A DNA stretch of 64,000 nucleotides, taken from positions 186,001 to 250,000 of the forward strand of contig FMTU01000002.1 in assembly GCA_900100475.1 (NCBI GenBank), written 5' to 3'. Made by a program: the position numbers and the translations under genes. The DNA is from Sphingobium faniae (GTDB lineage Bacteria > Pseudomonadota > Alphaproteobacteria > Sphingomonadales > Sphingomonadaceae). The stretch's first letter is position 1. Each line of letters starts with the position of its first letter. Of this stretch, positions 35,760 to 47,488 are shown piece after piece. Under the pieces are notes generated by a model that was given only the letters and a program-made list of their open reading frames with translations, did no database searches and had not been told where the DNA came from.

Positions 35760-36782
35760 GTGGAATCAGCAGTCGACATCGAGTCGCTCGCGGCATGGAT
35801 GACGGACCAGGGGCTTGGCTCCGGTCCCGTCACCCATATCACGCCGCTGGCAGGAGGGACGCAGAACATCCTGCTGCGCTTCACCCGCGATGGCCGCGAT
35901 TATGTATTCCGCCGCCCGCCCGCCCATCCGCGCGCCAACAGCAACGAAACCATGCGCCGCGAGGCGCGGGTGCTGCGCGCTCTGGCGGGAACGGATGTTC
36001 CGCATCCCGCGCTGATCGCCGATGGCGGCGACGAAAGCATATTGGGCGTGGCCTTTTATTTGATGGAGCCGGTGGACGGCTTCAACCCCGTCGGCGAACT
36101 TCCGCAGCCTCATGCCGGGTCGGCGGCGATGCGCCATGCCATGGGCCTTGCCCTGGTGGACGGCATCGCCGCGCTGGGCGCTCTGGATCATGAGGCCCTG
36201 GGCCTCGCCGATTTCGGCAGGCCGGACAATTTCCTGGGGCGGCAGGTCGACCGTTGGCGTGGGCAGATGGCGGGCTATGCGGAATTCGACGGCTGGCCCG
36301 GCCCCACTTCGCTTCCTTCGGTGGAGGCGGTCGGCGCGTGGCTGGAACGGCACCGCCCCGCCCAATTCAAGCCGGGCATCATGCATGGCGACTATCATCT
36401 CGCCAATGTCATGTATCGCAAGGACGGGCCGGAACTGGCCGCCATCATCGACTGGGAACTGGCGACCATCGGCGATCCGCTGCTGGACCTTGGCTGGGTG
36501 CTGGCGACATGGCCGGACGGCAAATCGGAAAGCACCGTCGCGGTGACGCCCTGGGACGGATTTCCCGCGCAGGACGAACTGGTGGCCCGCTATGCGAGCC
36601 GGTCGGAACGCGATCTGTCGGCGGTGGACTGGTATCATGTGCTGGCCTGCTACAAGCTCGGCATCCTGCTGGAAGGCACCTACGCCCGCGCCTGCGCCGG
36701 GAAAGCCCCGCAGGAAACCGGCGACAAGCTGCACGGCCGCGCCGTCCACCTGTTCGAACGCGCCGCAACGCTGATCCGCTGA
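35760..36782 (+). CDS. APH-type phosphotransferase, ACAD10/11 kinase-domain-like (LvaA-like)
   Basis: A 340-residue kinase of the aminoglycoside phosphotransferase fold. PLAGGTQNILLRFTRDGRDYVFRRPP is the nucleotide-binding region, the catalytic loop is MHGDYHLANVMY near residue 208, and the metal Asp is in IIDWELATIGDPLLDLGW near residue 230. This subgroup is fused to an acyl-CoA dehydrogenase in vertebrate ACAD10/11 and stands beside one in the levulinate operon, where it phosphorylates 4-hydroxyacyl-CoA. Here the dehydrogenase is two genes downstream. It starts with GTG, preceded by GAAGGA. An antibiotic-resistance role is unlikely. Confidence 0.88.
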   Translation: MESAVDIESLAAWMTDQGLGSGPVTHITPLAGGTQNILLRFTRDGRDYVFRRPPAHPRANSNETMRREARVLRALAGTDVPHPALIADGGDESILGVAFYLMEPVDGFNPVGELPQPHAGSAAMRHAMGLALVDGIAALGALDHEALGLADFGRPDNFLGRQVDRWRGQMAGYAEFDGWPGPTSLPSVEAVGAWLERHRPAQFKPGIMHGDYHLANVMYRKDGPELAAIIDWELATIGDPLLDLGWVLATWPDGKSESTVAVTPWDGFPAQDELVARYASRSERDLSAVDWYHVLACYKLGILLEGTYARACAGKAPQETGDKLHGRAVHLFERAATLIR

Positions 36783-36803
36783 TATGCAGAGAGGAAACTC
36801 CCT

Positions 36804-37544
36804 TTGAGCAACGAACTGGATTTTACCGGAAAGACCGTGCTGGTGGTCGGCGGATCGAGCGGCATCGGCAACGGCATGGCGCAAGCCTTCCGCCAGCGCG
36901 GCGCGAGCGTGCATGTCTGGGGCACCCGCCCCAGCGCCGCCGACTATGCGGGCGAGGAAGGCTCCGACGTGGAGGGGCTGGGCTACACGCAGGTCGATGT
37001 GAGCGATCCTGCGGCCATCGCCGCCGCGCCCACGCCGTTCGAGCGGCTGGACGTGCTGATCCATTCGCAGGGCGCGGTGCTCTACCGCCGTCAGGAGTTC
37101 GAGCCGGAAGGCTGGAACAAGGTGATGGCCGTCAACCTCGACAGCGTCCTCCATATCTCCAACCGCTTCCGCGAAGCGCTGGCGGCTGTCAACGGCGCGG
37201 TGATCGTCGTCAGTTCCATCGGCGCGTTCAAGGCGACCTTCGGCAACCCGGCCTATGCCGCGTCCAAGGCGGGCGCGGTCAACCTGGTCCGGGCGCTGGC
37301 GATCGCATGGGCGGGCGAAGGCATCCGCGTCAACGGCATCGCCCCCAGCCTGGTCGACACCAAGATGACCAAGGTCACGATGGACAATGACGAACGACGC
37401 GGCCGCGCCCTTTCCCGCATACCGATGGGCCGTTTCGGATCGGTCGAGGAAATGGCGGGCGTGGCGCTTTTCCTCGCTTCTCCCCTTTCTGCCTATATCT
37501 GCGGCCAGACGCTGATCGTCGACGGCGGCCTGACGCTGACCTGA
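36804..37544 (+). CDS. SDR family oxidoreductase (LvaD-like position)
   Basis: A 246-residue short-chain dehydrogenase. GGSSGIG is at residues 16-22, a weak SQGAV stands where NNAG is usual, and the active site is YAASKAG near residue 151. The start codon is TTG, supported by GAGAGGAAA upstream and the natural SDR N-terminus. Lying between the kinase and the ACAD11-like gene, it may reduce a 4-oxoacyl-CoA to the 4-hydroxy form or oxidise the 3-hydroxy product. Which reaction is not shown. Confidence 0.85.
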   Translation: MSNELDFTGKTVLVVGGSSGIGNGMAQAFRQRGASVHVWGTRPSAADYAGEEGSDVEGLGYTQVDVSDPAAIAAAPTPFERLDVLIHSQGAVLYRRQEFEPEGWNKVMAVNLDSVLHISNRFREALAAVNGAVIVVSSIGAFKATFGNPAYAASKAGAVNLVRALAIAWAGEGIRVNGIAPSLVDTKMTKVTMDNDERRGRALSRIPMGRFGSVEEMAGVALFLASPLSAYICGQTLIVDGGLTLT

Positions 37545-37580
37545 ATCCTTTTTTTCGTCATTCCAGAAGGATGAGCTCTC

Positions 37581-38807
37581 ATGGACTTCGAATATTCCGA
37601 CAAGGTGAAGGCGCTGCGGGCGCAACTGACCGACTTCATGGACGCCTATGTCTATCCCAGGGAAAAGGAGCGCGATCATTTCCATCACGATCCCGCCAAT
37701 CTGTGGAAGCGGTGGCCCGGCACCGAGGAACTGAAGGCCAAGGCAAAGGAAGCGGGCCTGTGGAACCTGTTCCTGCCGCATGAATATGGCGAATGGAGCC
37801 CCGGCCTCACCAACCTCGAATATGCGCCGCTAGCAGAGATCATGGGGCGCGTGATCGGCTCTTCGGAATATTTCAACTGTTCCGCGCCAGATACCGGCAA
37901 TATGGAAGTGCTGGCGCGATACGGCACCCCGGAGCAGCAGGAACAATGGCTGAAGCCCTTGCTCAACGGCGAGATCCGGTCCTCCTATGTCATGACCGAG
38001 CCGGAGGTCGCGTCCTCCGACGCCACGAATATCGAGACCACCATTATCGCGGATGGCGACGATTATGTCATCAACGGCCGCAAATGGTGGATTTCGGGGG
38101 CGCTCGATCCCAATACGAAGATCTTCATCCTGCTTGGGAAGACGCCCAATGACGGGCCGCGCCACAAGCAGCATTCGCAGATCCTGATCCCCGCCGGGAC
38201 GCCCGGCATCGAGATCATCCGCCCGCTTGACGTCATGCACTCCGTCCATTCGCCGGGCGGCCATGCGGAGATGGTGTTCAAGGATGTGCGCGTGCCCAAG
38301 GCCAACCTGATCCTTGGCGAAGGGCGCGGTTTCGAGATCGCGCAGGGCCGCCTTGGGCCGGGCCGCATCCACCATTGCATGCGCCTCATAGGGCAGGCGC
38401 AGCGGTCGCTGGAATATATGGCGCGCCGCGTGGACAGCCGTGTCGCTTTTGGCCGCAAGCTCGCTGAGCAGGGCAGCATCCGGCAGGACGTCGCCCTTTC
38501 CTTCTGCGAGATCGAGCAGGCCCGTCTGCTGACCCTGAAGGCCGCCGATGCCATGGATCGCTATGGCAACAAGGTCGCCAAGGATCTGATCGCTGCGATC
38601 AAGGTCATCGCGCCGCGCATGACGCAGACGGTCGCCGACCGCGCCATGCAGGTGTTCGGCGGCATTGGCATATCGAGCGACTTCCCGCCCGCCGGAGCCT
38701 TCATGAATGCGCGCTATCTGCGCTTCGCCGATGGCCCGGATGAAGTGCATCTGGCCCAGCTCGGCAAGCTGAAGATCGCGGAGCTGAACGAACTGCCGGT
38801 GCGCTGA
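37581..38807 (+). CDS. ACAD11-like acyl-CoA dehydrogenase (LvaC-like)
   Basis: A 408-residue ACAD-fold protein. [49 protein letters not shown] and the C-terminal [20 protein letters not shown] are typical of the ACAD10/11 group. The usual catalytic Glu position reads Asp (ADGPDEVH). In this group the enzyme removes phosphate from a 4-phosphoacyl-CoA and yields a 3-hydroxy or enoyl product, completing the step begun by the kinase. The close spacing with the kinase and SDR genes supports a joint role. Confidence 0.87.
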   Translation: MDFEYSDKVKALRAQLTDFMDAYVYPREKERDHFHHDPANLWKRWPGTEELKAKAKEAGLWNLFLPHEYGEWSPGLTNLEYAPLAEIMGRVIGSSEYFNCSAPDTGNMEVLARYGTPEQQEQWLKPLLNGEIRSSYVMTEPEVASSDATNIETTIIADGDDYVINGRKWWISGALDPNTKIFILLGKTPNDGPRHKQHSQILIPAGTPGIEIIRPLDVMHSVHSPGGHAEMVFKDVRVPKANLILGEGRGFEIAQGRLGPGRIHHCMRLIGQAQRSLEYMARRVDSRVAFGRKLAEQGSIRQDVALSFCEIEQARLLTLKAADAMDRYGNKVAKDLIAAIKVIAPRMTQTVADRAMQVFGGIGISSDFPPAGAFMNARYLRFADGPDEVHLAQLGKLKIAELNELPVR

Positions 38808-38834
38808 CCCGCGACGTTGCGAGAGGATGAGGGC

Positions 38835-40175
38835 ATGACCGCACAGGTGCAGACCATGGACAATCCCGCCGTCGCCCGACTGGGCACGGCATGGTGGATG
38901 GTGGCGGTCCTGTTCGGCCTTTATGTGCTGGCGTGGATCGACCGGCTGATCGTGGCCATGCTGGTCACGCCGATCAAGCAGGACCTGCTGCTGTCGGACG
39001 TGCAGATCAGCATGATCACGTCCACATCCTTCGCGATCTTCTATGCGATCTTCGGTCTGCCGCTCGGCTGGGCGGCAGACCGTTTTTCGCGGCGCTGGAT
39101 CATCTTCGGCGGGGTGGTGATCTGGGCCGTGGCGACCACCGCCTGCGGCTTTGCCCAAACCTATGAGCAATTGCTGATCGGGCGCATCTTCGTGGGCGTG
39201 GGCGAAGCGGCGCTGCTGCCCGCCGCCTATTCGCTGATATCCGACGCCTTCCCTTCCCATCTGCTGACGCGCGCTACGTCGGCTTTCCAGATGGCGGGCA
39301 AGGTCGGATCGGCCACGGCCTTTGCGCTGGGCGGCGTGGCCATTGCCTTTGCCGCCGCGCATACGGGCATCCACATCCCCTTTCACGGCCCGGCCCAGCC
39401 ATGGCAGCTCGTCATGATGATGGTCGGCGTTCCGGGAATCCTGATCGCGCTGCTGCTCTTCACCTTCCCCGATCCGGGCCGGCAGCGCGGGGTGAAGACC
39501 CCCTCCTCCCCCGCGACACAAAAGGGCGAAATCCGCGCCTTCGTGTCGGGCAACTGGCAGTTGCTGGTGCTGATGCTGGTGGGCACGTCCTGCCTCGCCA
39601 TGTGCGGCTATTCCATGACCAACTGGGTGCCCGCCTATATCGAGCGGCATTTCGGCTGGAAGCCCGTGCAATATGGCGTGGCGCTCAGCCTGATGAACAT
39701 CGTGTCGGCGGTGTCGCTCGTGATCAACGGATGGATCGTCGACCGCCTGTTCGTGCGCGGCATGAAGGACGCGCATCTGCGCTTTTATGGCTGGCTGATC
39801 CTCGCCTTCCTGCCGGTGATCGCCTATATGTTCTTCGCCACGAACGTGTATGTGTTCCTCGCCTGCTATTGCGTGGCGCAGTTCATCACCGTGCCGTTCA
39901 TGGTCTATGTGTCGTCGGTCATGGGCCTGATCGCCCCCGCGACGATCCGGGCGCGGTTGCTGGCCTTCTTCCTGTTCGTCTTCACGATCCTGGGCCTTGG
40001 CGCGGGGCCGGCCATCGTCGCCGCGCTGACGCAATATGTGTTCCATGACGAAGGCGCGCTCGGTCAATCGCTCGCCATCGTCGTGATCGTCTGTTCGACC
40101 GCCGCCCTGATTTCCTTCCGTATGGCGCTGCGCTACCTCGCGCCCGCCATCGCCGCGCGAGCCGCCCATGGCTGA
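38835..40175 (+). CDS. MFS transporter (aromatic acid/spinster-like)
   Basis: A 446-residue membrane protein with twelve predicted hydrophobic segments in two sets. The loop 2-3 motif appears as GLPLGWAADRFSRRWII, and the first helix has LYVLAWIDRLIVAML, as in carriers for organic acids. A hydrophilic linker (PDPGRQRGVKTPSSPATQKGE) splits the halves. Being inside the kinase-ligase unit, it probably imports the acid that the ligase activates (inference). ATG 38835 has GAGG upstream; TTG 38817 is less likely. Confidence 0.88.
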   Translation: MTAQVQTMDNPAVARLGTAWWMVAVLFGLYVLAWIDRLIVAMLVTPIKQDLLLSDVQISMITSTSFAIFYAIFGLPLGWAADRFSRRWIIFGGVVIWAVATTACGFAQTYEQLLIGRIFVGVGEAALLPAAYSLISDAFPSHLLTRATSAFQMAGKVGSATAFALGGVAIAFAAAHTGIHIPFHGPAQPWQLVMMMVGVPGILIALLLFTFPDPGRQRGVKTPSSPATQKGEIRAFVSGNWQLLVLMLVGTSCLAMCGYSMTNWVPAYIERHFGWKPVQYGVALSLMNIVSAVSLVINGWIVDRLFVRGMKDAHLRFYGWLILAFLPVIAYMFFATNVYVFLACYCVAQFITVPFMVYVSSVMGLIAPATIRARLLAFFLFVFTILGLGAGPAIVAALTQYVFHDEGALGQSLAIVVIVCSTAALISFRMALRYLAPAIAARAAHG

Positions 40176-40208
40176 GCCGTGCGCCCCCTCTTTCAGAAAG
40201 GATTGCCC

Positions 40209-41744
40209 ATGTCCCTGACCATTGGTGGCGTCGATCCCGCGCGCCGGAGCGAATTCGCGCTGATCGACGAGCGCGTGACCTATGACTGGAACCAGCTCGA
40301 CGAACTGCTGAACCGCGCCGCCAACGCGCTTAATTCGCTCAATCTGACTGAGCGGCGCGTGGCCATGTTCGCGCCCAACAGCGCCGAAACGGTGATCGCC
40401 TATGTCGCCTGTCTGGAAGCGGGCATATCGAGCGTGCCGGTCAGCTTTCACCTGACGCCTTCGGAAGCGGCCTATATCCTCAAGGATTCGGGCGCCGTCG
40501 CTCTTTTCGTCGGACCAGAAACGATGGAGGCGGGTCTTACCGCCGCCGCGGAAGCAGGGGTCGGAACGGTCATCGGCTGGCGCTGTCCGGAGCGGGAGGG
40601 AGTGATCGCCTGGGAAAGCTGGATCGCGGCCGCCTCGACCCAAGAGCCGGATCATGATGTTCCGCCCTTGCCGCATCTGCACTATACGTCGGGCACGACC
40701 GGCCGCCCGAAGGCCACCGAAACGCCGCCGCAATATTTCCCCCGCGTCGCGACCGTGAAGGCTTTGGCCGAAGCGATCCGTCCCCGGATCACGCCTTCGC
40801 CGGGGATCGCGGTCGGCCCGCTTTACCATACCGGCCCGCTGGGCATGGCGCGCAACGTCTTTGGCGGCATGAGCCTCATCACCGTCGAGCATTTCGATGC
40901 CGAACGGACGCTCGCCCTGATCGAGAAATACAAGGTTGCCGGGTCCGTCATGGTGCCGACTCATTTCCAGCGGATGCTGGCCCTGCCGGAAGACGTCCGC
41001 CGCAAATATGACGTGTCCAGCATCCAGCGGCTCGCCCATACCGGGGCGGCCTGTCCACGCGCCGTCAAGCAGGCGATGATCGACTGGTTCGGTCCCGTCC
41101 TGGTGGAAGCCTATGGCGGGACGGAGGCGGGTTCCACCACCTTCATCACATCGCAGGAATGGCTGGAGCGCCCCGGCTCGGTAGGCAAGGCGTTGCCGCC
41201 GTTCGAGACGGTGATCTATGGCGAGGACGGGCAGACCCTTGGCCCCAATGAAATCGGGCAGGTCTATTTCCGCGACACGAGCGGCCATGGCATCGTCTAT
41301 CGCGGCGACCCGGAAAAGACCGCTGCCGCCCATATCGCACCGGGCGTCTTCACGCTGGGCGAGATGGGTTATGTCGATGAGGAAGGCTATCTCTTCATCA
41401 CCGACCGCGTGTCCGACATGATCGTGAGCGGCGGCGTCAACATCTACCCGGCCGAAGCCGAGCATGTGTTGCTGCGCCATCCCAAGGTTGCCGACATCGC
41501 CGTGATCGGCGCGCCCAATGCGGAAATGGGCGAGGAAGTCCGCGCGCTCGTCATCCCGAAAGACCCGAATGATCCTCCTACGGCGGAGGAACTCAATGTC
41601 TTTTGCCGCGCGTCGCTTGCCGGTTACAAATGCCCGCGCGGCTATGAGGTGGTGGACGATATCGGCCGCACCATCATGGGGAAGGTCAACAAAAAGGCGC
41701 TCCGCCAGCGCTTCTGGCCATCCGACCGCACCATCGGAGGTTGA
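40209..41744 (+). CDS. AMP-binding acyl-CoA synthetase (LvaE-like position)
   Basis: A 511-residue ANL-family ligase. Motifs: LHYTSGTTGRPKATE (P-loop) near residue 160, VEAYGGTEAGSTTF, ITDRVSDMIVSGGVNIYPAEAEHVL (hinge and A8 region), and the C-terminal lysine in RTIMGKVNKKALR. It forms an acyl-adenylate and then the CoA thioester, the entry step of the pathway. It overlaps the quinoprotein gene region closely (5 bases between stop and ATG), which suggests coupled expression. Confidence 0.92.
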   Translation: MSLTIGGVDPARRSEFALIDERVTYDWNQLDELLNRAANALNSLNLTERRVAMFAPNSAETVIAYVACLEAGISSVPVSFHLTPSEAAYILKDSGAVALFVGPETMEAGLTAAAEAGVGTVIGWRCPEREGVIAWESWIAAASTQEPDHDVPPLPHLHYTSGTTGRPKATETPPQYFPRVATVKALAEAIRPRITPSPGIAVGPLYHTGPLGMARNVFGGMSLITVEHFDAERTLALIEKYKVAGSVMVPTHFQRMLALPEDVRRKYDVSSIQRLAHTGAACPRAVKQAMIDWFGPVLVEAYGGTEAGSTTFITSQEWLERPGSVGKALPPFETVIYGEDGQTLGPNEIGQVYFRDTSGHGIVYRGDPEKTAAAHIAPGVFTLGEMGYVDEEGYLFITDRVSDMIVSGGVNIYPAEAEHVLLRHPKVADIAVIGAPNAEMGEEVRALVIPKDPNDPPTAEELNVFCRASLAGYKCPRGYEVVDDIGRTIMGKVNKKALRQRFWPSDRTIGG

Positions 41745-41749
41745 AGACG

Positions 41750-43823
41750 ATGCGTCCCGCCTATCTCATCCTGTCGCTCCTCGCCCTGCTGGCTGCCTGC
41801 ACCCCGTCGCAGCAAGCGCGGCGCGATGGCAGCGACTGGCCGGGCTATGGCGGGATCGACGAGAATCATTACAGCCCCCTGACAGAGATCAATGACAGCA
41901 ACGTCGCCGGGCTGAAACTCGCATGGTTCCAGGATATCCATACGGGCGGGTCGAGCCTGTCCGCGCCCATCGCGGTCGATGGTGTGCTATATTATGCATC
42001 GGGCTACAGCGTCATCCATGCGCTGGACGCGGCCACGGGACGGGAATTATGGACCTACGACCCGCAAAGCTGGAAGGTCGCGGGACAGAAGATGCGCGCC
42101 GCATGGGGCATTCGCGGCATCGCCTATGGCAATGGGATGATCTTTGCCGGGACGATAGACGGCCGCCTGATCGCCATCAATGCGCGTTCCGGCCATCCAG
42201 TCTGGAGCGCGCAGACGGTCGGCAAGGATGATGAGCGTTACGTCACCGGCGCACCATGGGTGTTCAACGGCAAGGTCGTCATCGGCCATGGCGGCGCGGA
42301 CTTCGCGCCGATCCGGGGATATGTGACGGCCTATGATCAAAAGACGGGCAAGCAGCTCTGGCGTTTCTACACCGTGCCGGGTGATCCCAAGCTGGGTTTC
42401 GAGAACAAGGCCATGGAAATGGCGGCGAAGACCTGGACCGGCGAATGGTGGAAATATGGCGGCGGCGGCACGGCATGGAACGCCATGGCCTATGACCCCA
42501 AATATAACCGCATCTATATTGGCGTCGGCAATGGGTCGCCGTGGAACCAGAAGATTCGATCGCCCGAAGGCGGGGACAATCTGTTCCTGTGCTCCATCGT
42601 CGCGCTGGACGCGGATACAGGCGAATATGTCTGGCATTATCAGACCAATCCCGGCGAAACCTGGGATTTCAATTCGGCCATGGACATCGAACTGGCCCGG
42701 TTGAAGATCGACGGCCAGGAACGGGACGTGCTGATGCATGCGCCCAAGAACGGTTTCTTCTACGTCATCGATCGGGAAAGCGGGAAACTGATCTCCGCCC
42801 GCAACATCGTGCCCGTCAACTGGGCCAGCGGCATCGACATCAAGAGCGGCCGCCCCATCGAAAATCCGGCGGCCCGCTATCCCGACGGCAAGCCCGCCAT
42901 CGTCTACCCCTCCCCCTTCGGCGCCCATAATATCGAGGCGATGTCGTTCAATCCGGGTACGGGGCTGGTCTATATCCCCACGATGGATCAGGGCCGCGTC
43001 TATATTGACCCTGCCGGGCCGCTCCAGGGATGGAAGCATCTGGACGGCCAGCGCCTCAGTGTCGGCACAGGAGCGCCTCCCGCCGGAGTGACGCCCGACC
43101 GCGCCGCCACCAGTTTCCTGCTCGCGTGGAACCCTGTCACGCAAAGCGAGGCATGGCGCATTCCCATGACCGGCCTGCGCGGTGGTGGCGGAACGGCGAC
43201 CACGGCGGGCAATCTTCTTTTTCAGGGCAATGCGACGGGCAAGTTCATGGCCTATGCCGCCAATAACGGCCGACCGCTCTGGTCCTTCGACGCGCAGACC
43301 GCTGTTATGGCGCAACCCATCACCTATCGCGCGCGGGGCAGGCAATATGTGACCGTGATCGCCGGATCGCGTTTTCCCAGCGCGGCGGGCCTGCCGCGCG
43401 AGTGGAATTATCGTACGCAGCAATGGCGCGTCCTCACCTTCTCGCTCGACGGGAAGGCGAAGCTGCCGCCCGCGCAGCAGGTGGAGACGCCCGTGATCGA
43501 CATGCCCGATTTCACGGTCGATCCGGCCAAGGCCGCCATCGGCGCGACTGTCTATGCCGAGCGTTGCTCGATCTGCCATGGCGCCAATGGAGTTTCGGGC
43601 GGGGCTGCGCCCGACCTGCTGCAATCGGGCGTGCCGCTGGATATCGACAGCTTCCGGGGCGTATTGCGTGAAGGCATTTTGCGGGAACGGGGGATGCCTC
43701 GTTTCGAGGAACTGACCGATGCCGAAATCGCCGGTCTCCAACATTATTTCCGTCAACGGGCGCGTGACGTGCTGGCCCGGCAAAAGGCCGGGCAGCCGGA
43801 CGCCCAAACGCATAGAGGCTTGA

Positions 43824-43837
<14 letters not shown>
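41750..43837 (+). CDS. PQQ-dependent quinohemoprotein dehydrogenase, lipoprotein
   Basis: A 695-residue periplasmic dehydrogenase. A signal with lipobox LLAAC (residues 13-17) is followed by an eight-bladed PQQ propeller with repeated W-docking segments, including DGRLIAINARSGHPVW, WTGEWWKYGGGGTAWNAMAYD and NPGETWDFNSAMDIE (Asp as catalytic base candidate). A C-terminal cytochrome c domain has CSICH near residue 605. The vicinal Cys-Cys pair usual in alcohol dehydrogenases of this class is replaced (RAAWGIRG). It oxidises an alcohol or aldehyde outside the cytoplasm. ATG 41750 follows GGAGG; TTG 41741 is rejected. Confidence 0.9.
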
Positions 43838-45898
<2,061 letters not shown>

Positions 45899-45902
<4 letters not shown>

Positions 45903-47050
45903 TGAAGGGCAATCGCATCGCGATAACAGGGGTCGGTGAAACCCCCTTCCTCCGCAAGGGCGAGGAAAGCGTGCTCATGATGATGGCGCGCGCCAGCCTG
46001 TCCGCCATCGCCGACGCGGGCCTGACGCCTGCGGACATAGATGGCTATATCTCCAATAAATATGCGGGACATGGATCGGATGAGGTCGCCCATGCCATCG
46101 GCGCGGGCGAAAAACGGTTCTGCGCCATAGCCGACAGCGCGGGCGGCACGGCGACCACCGGGCAGGCGCTGCAACTGGCGCAGATGGCGATAGAGGCAGG
46201 GTTGGCCCGGCATGTGCTGATCCCCTATGCGATCCGTTCGACCAAGCCGGGGGGCGTATATGGCGTCCATGCGCGGGAACCGCAGAAGGCGGGTATAGAG
46301 ATGCCGGTCGGCTTCTTCGGCCAGCCGACCTATTTCGCCAGCATGGCCAATCGCTACGCCCATGAATATGGCATGACGGAGGAAGAGCAGGCCGCCGTGC
46401 CGATGACCTATCGCGCCTGGGCCACGCTGACGCCTGGCGCGCAGCGGCGCGAACCGATGGACCTCGATGTCTATCGCCAGTCGCCGATGATCGCGACGCC
46501 TTTGCGCGCCGCCGATTGCTGCCTGACCACCGATGGCGGCGGAGCCTATGTGGTGAGCGCGGTCGAGGAAGCGCGCGACATGCCGCATCCGGTCGTGTCG
46601 GTGCGGGGCATGGGGCTTGGCTTCACCAACTGGCCGCAGGGCATTCTTTTTACCCAGACCCCCTCCACGTTCGCTTTCCCCGGAGAAGTGTCGGCACGGC
46701 GCGCCTATGAAATGGCGGATTGCGATCCAAAGGATATGGACTTCGCCCAGGTCTATGACGGCTTCACCATCTCGGCGCTGGTGCAGACGGAAATGCTGGG
46801 CCTGTGCGAGAAGGGCGAAGCACCGCGCTTCTACGCCGCCGGTCATGCAAAACCGGGCGGGCGGATGCCGGTGAACACCAGCGGGGGCCATATGTCGGGC
46901 GGCTATGTGCCGGGCATAAACCTCATCATCGAAGCCGTCCGCCAGTTGCGCGGGCAGGAAGGCGATCGGCAGGTTCCCGATGCGCGCCTCTGCGCCGTCG
47001 CGGGACTGGGCGGCAATTCCCATTCCACCACCATTTTGGCGCGGGACTGA
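45899..47050 (+). CDS. Thiolase-fold protein, SCP-x/Ltp2-like (retro-aldolase candidate)
   Basis: A 383-residue thiolase-fold protein lacking thiolase catalysis: the nucleophilic Cys position reads ADSAGGTATTG, and the C-terminal His motif reads NTSGGHMSGGYVPG. It keeps Tyr in AQVYDGFTIS and Tyr in GGYVPG, the positions of the two tyrosines in the Ltp2 aldolases that split beta-hydroxyacyl-CoA by retro-aldol reaction. Such proteins need a DUF35 partner, and one follows four bases later. Aldolase function is therefore a sound hypothesis but not proven. The acyl substrate is unknown. Confidence 0.85.
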
Positions 47051-47054
47051 CATC

Positions 47055-47471
47055 ATGGGCATTCCGATCTATTCCCCCACCATCGAAGTCCCCTTGTTTC
47101 AGGGCTATTATGACGGGCTGGAAGCGGGCGAACTTCGCATCACCGCCGATGCCGAAACCGGCGAGTGGATCTGGTATCCGCCCGAAGTCGTGCCCGGAAA
47201 GCCCGACGCCGTGCTGGAATGGCGCAAGGTATCTCCCGAAGGGCGGGCCTACACTTTCACCACCGTGACGCGCAGCCTGCTGCCGGGCGATCACAAGGCC
47301 GAAGTGCCCTTCACCGTGGTCCTTTTCGAGCCGGACGACGCGCCCGGCGTGCGCGTGCCGGGCATATTGGTCGATGCCGAAGGCGTGGAGCCGCGCTGCG
47401 AGATGCGCCTGCGCTTCCGCCCGGTACAGGCAGGCGATCACAAGATTGCGGGGTTTGCTCCCGCCGGTTGA
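47055..47471 (+). CDS. OB-fold (DUF35) partner protein without zinc-ribbon cysteines
   Basis: A 138-residue partner of the upstream thiolase-fold protein. The C-terminal half has the OB-fold pattern (GRAYTFTTVTRSLLPGDHKAEVPFTVVLFEPDD, PGILVDAEGVEPRCEMRLRF). The N-terminal helix (PLFQGYYDGLEAGEL) and rubredoxin-like region are recognisable (WYPPEVVPGKPDAVLEW), but all four zinc cysteines found in the family, and in the paralogue at 57646, are missing. It probably builds the substrate site of the complex without a metal. Confidence 0.83.
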   Translation: MGIPIYSPTIEVPLFQGYYDGLEAGELRITADAETGEWIWYPPEVVPGKPDAVLEWRKVSPEGRAYTFTTVTRSLLPGDHKAEVPFTVVLFEPDDAPGVRVPGILVDAEGVEPRCEMRLRFRPVQAGDHKIAGFAPAG

Positions 47472-47488
47472 GGAGTGAGGAGAAGGTC

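Noticed and set aside
35760..36782. Aminoglycoside resistance kinase
   Set aside because: The fold is shared, but sequence style (ACAD10/11-like) and operon partners point to acyl-CoA metabolism.
37830..41480. A 1216-codon open frame on the minus strand
   Set aside because: It is a mirror of the ACAD, MFS and ligase genes on the plus strand, rich in His, Arg, Asp and Gly as expected from reverse reading of GC-rich codons, and has no domain.
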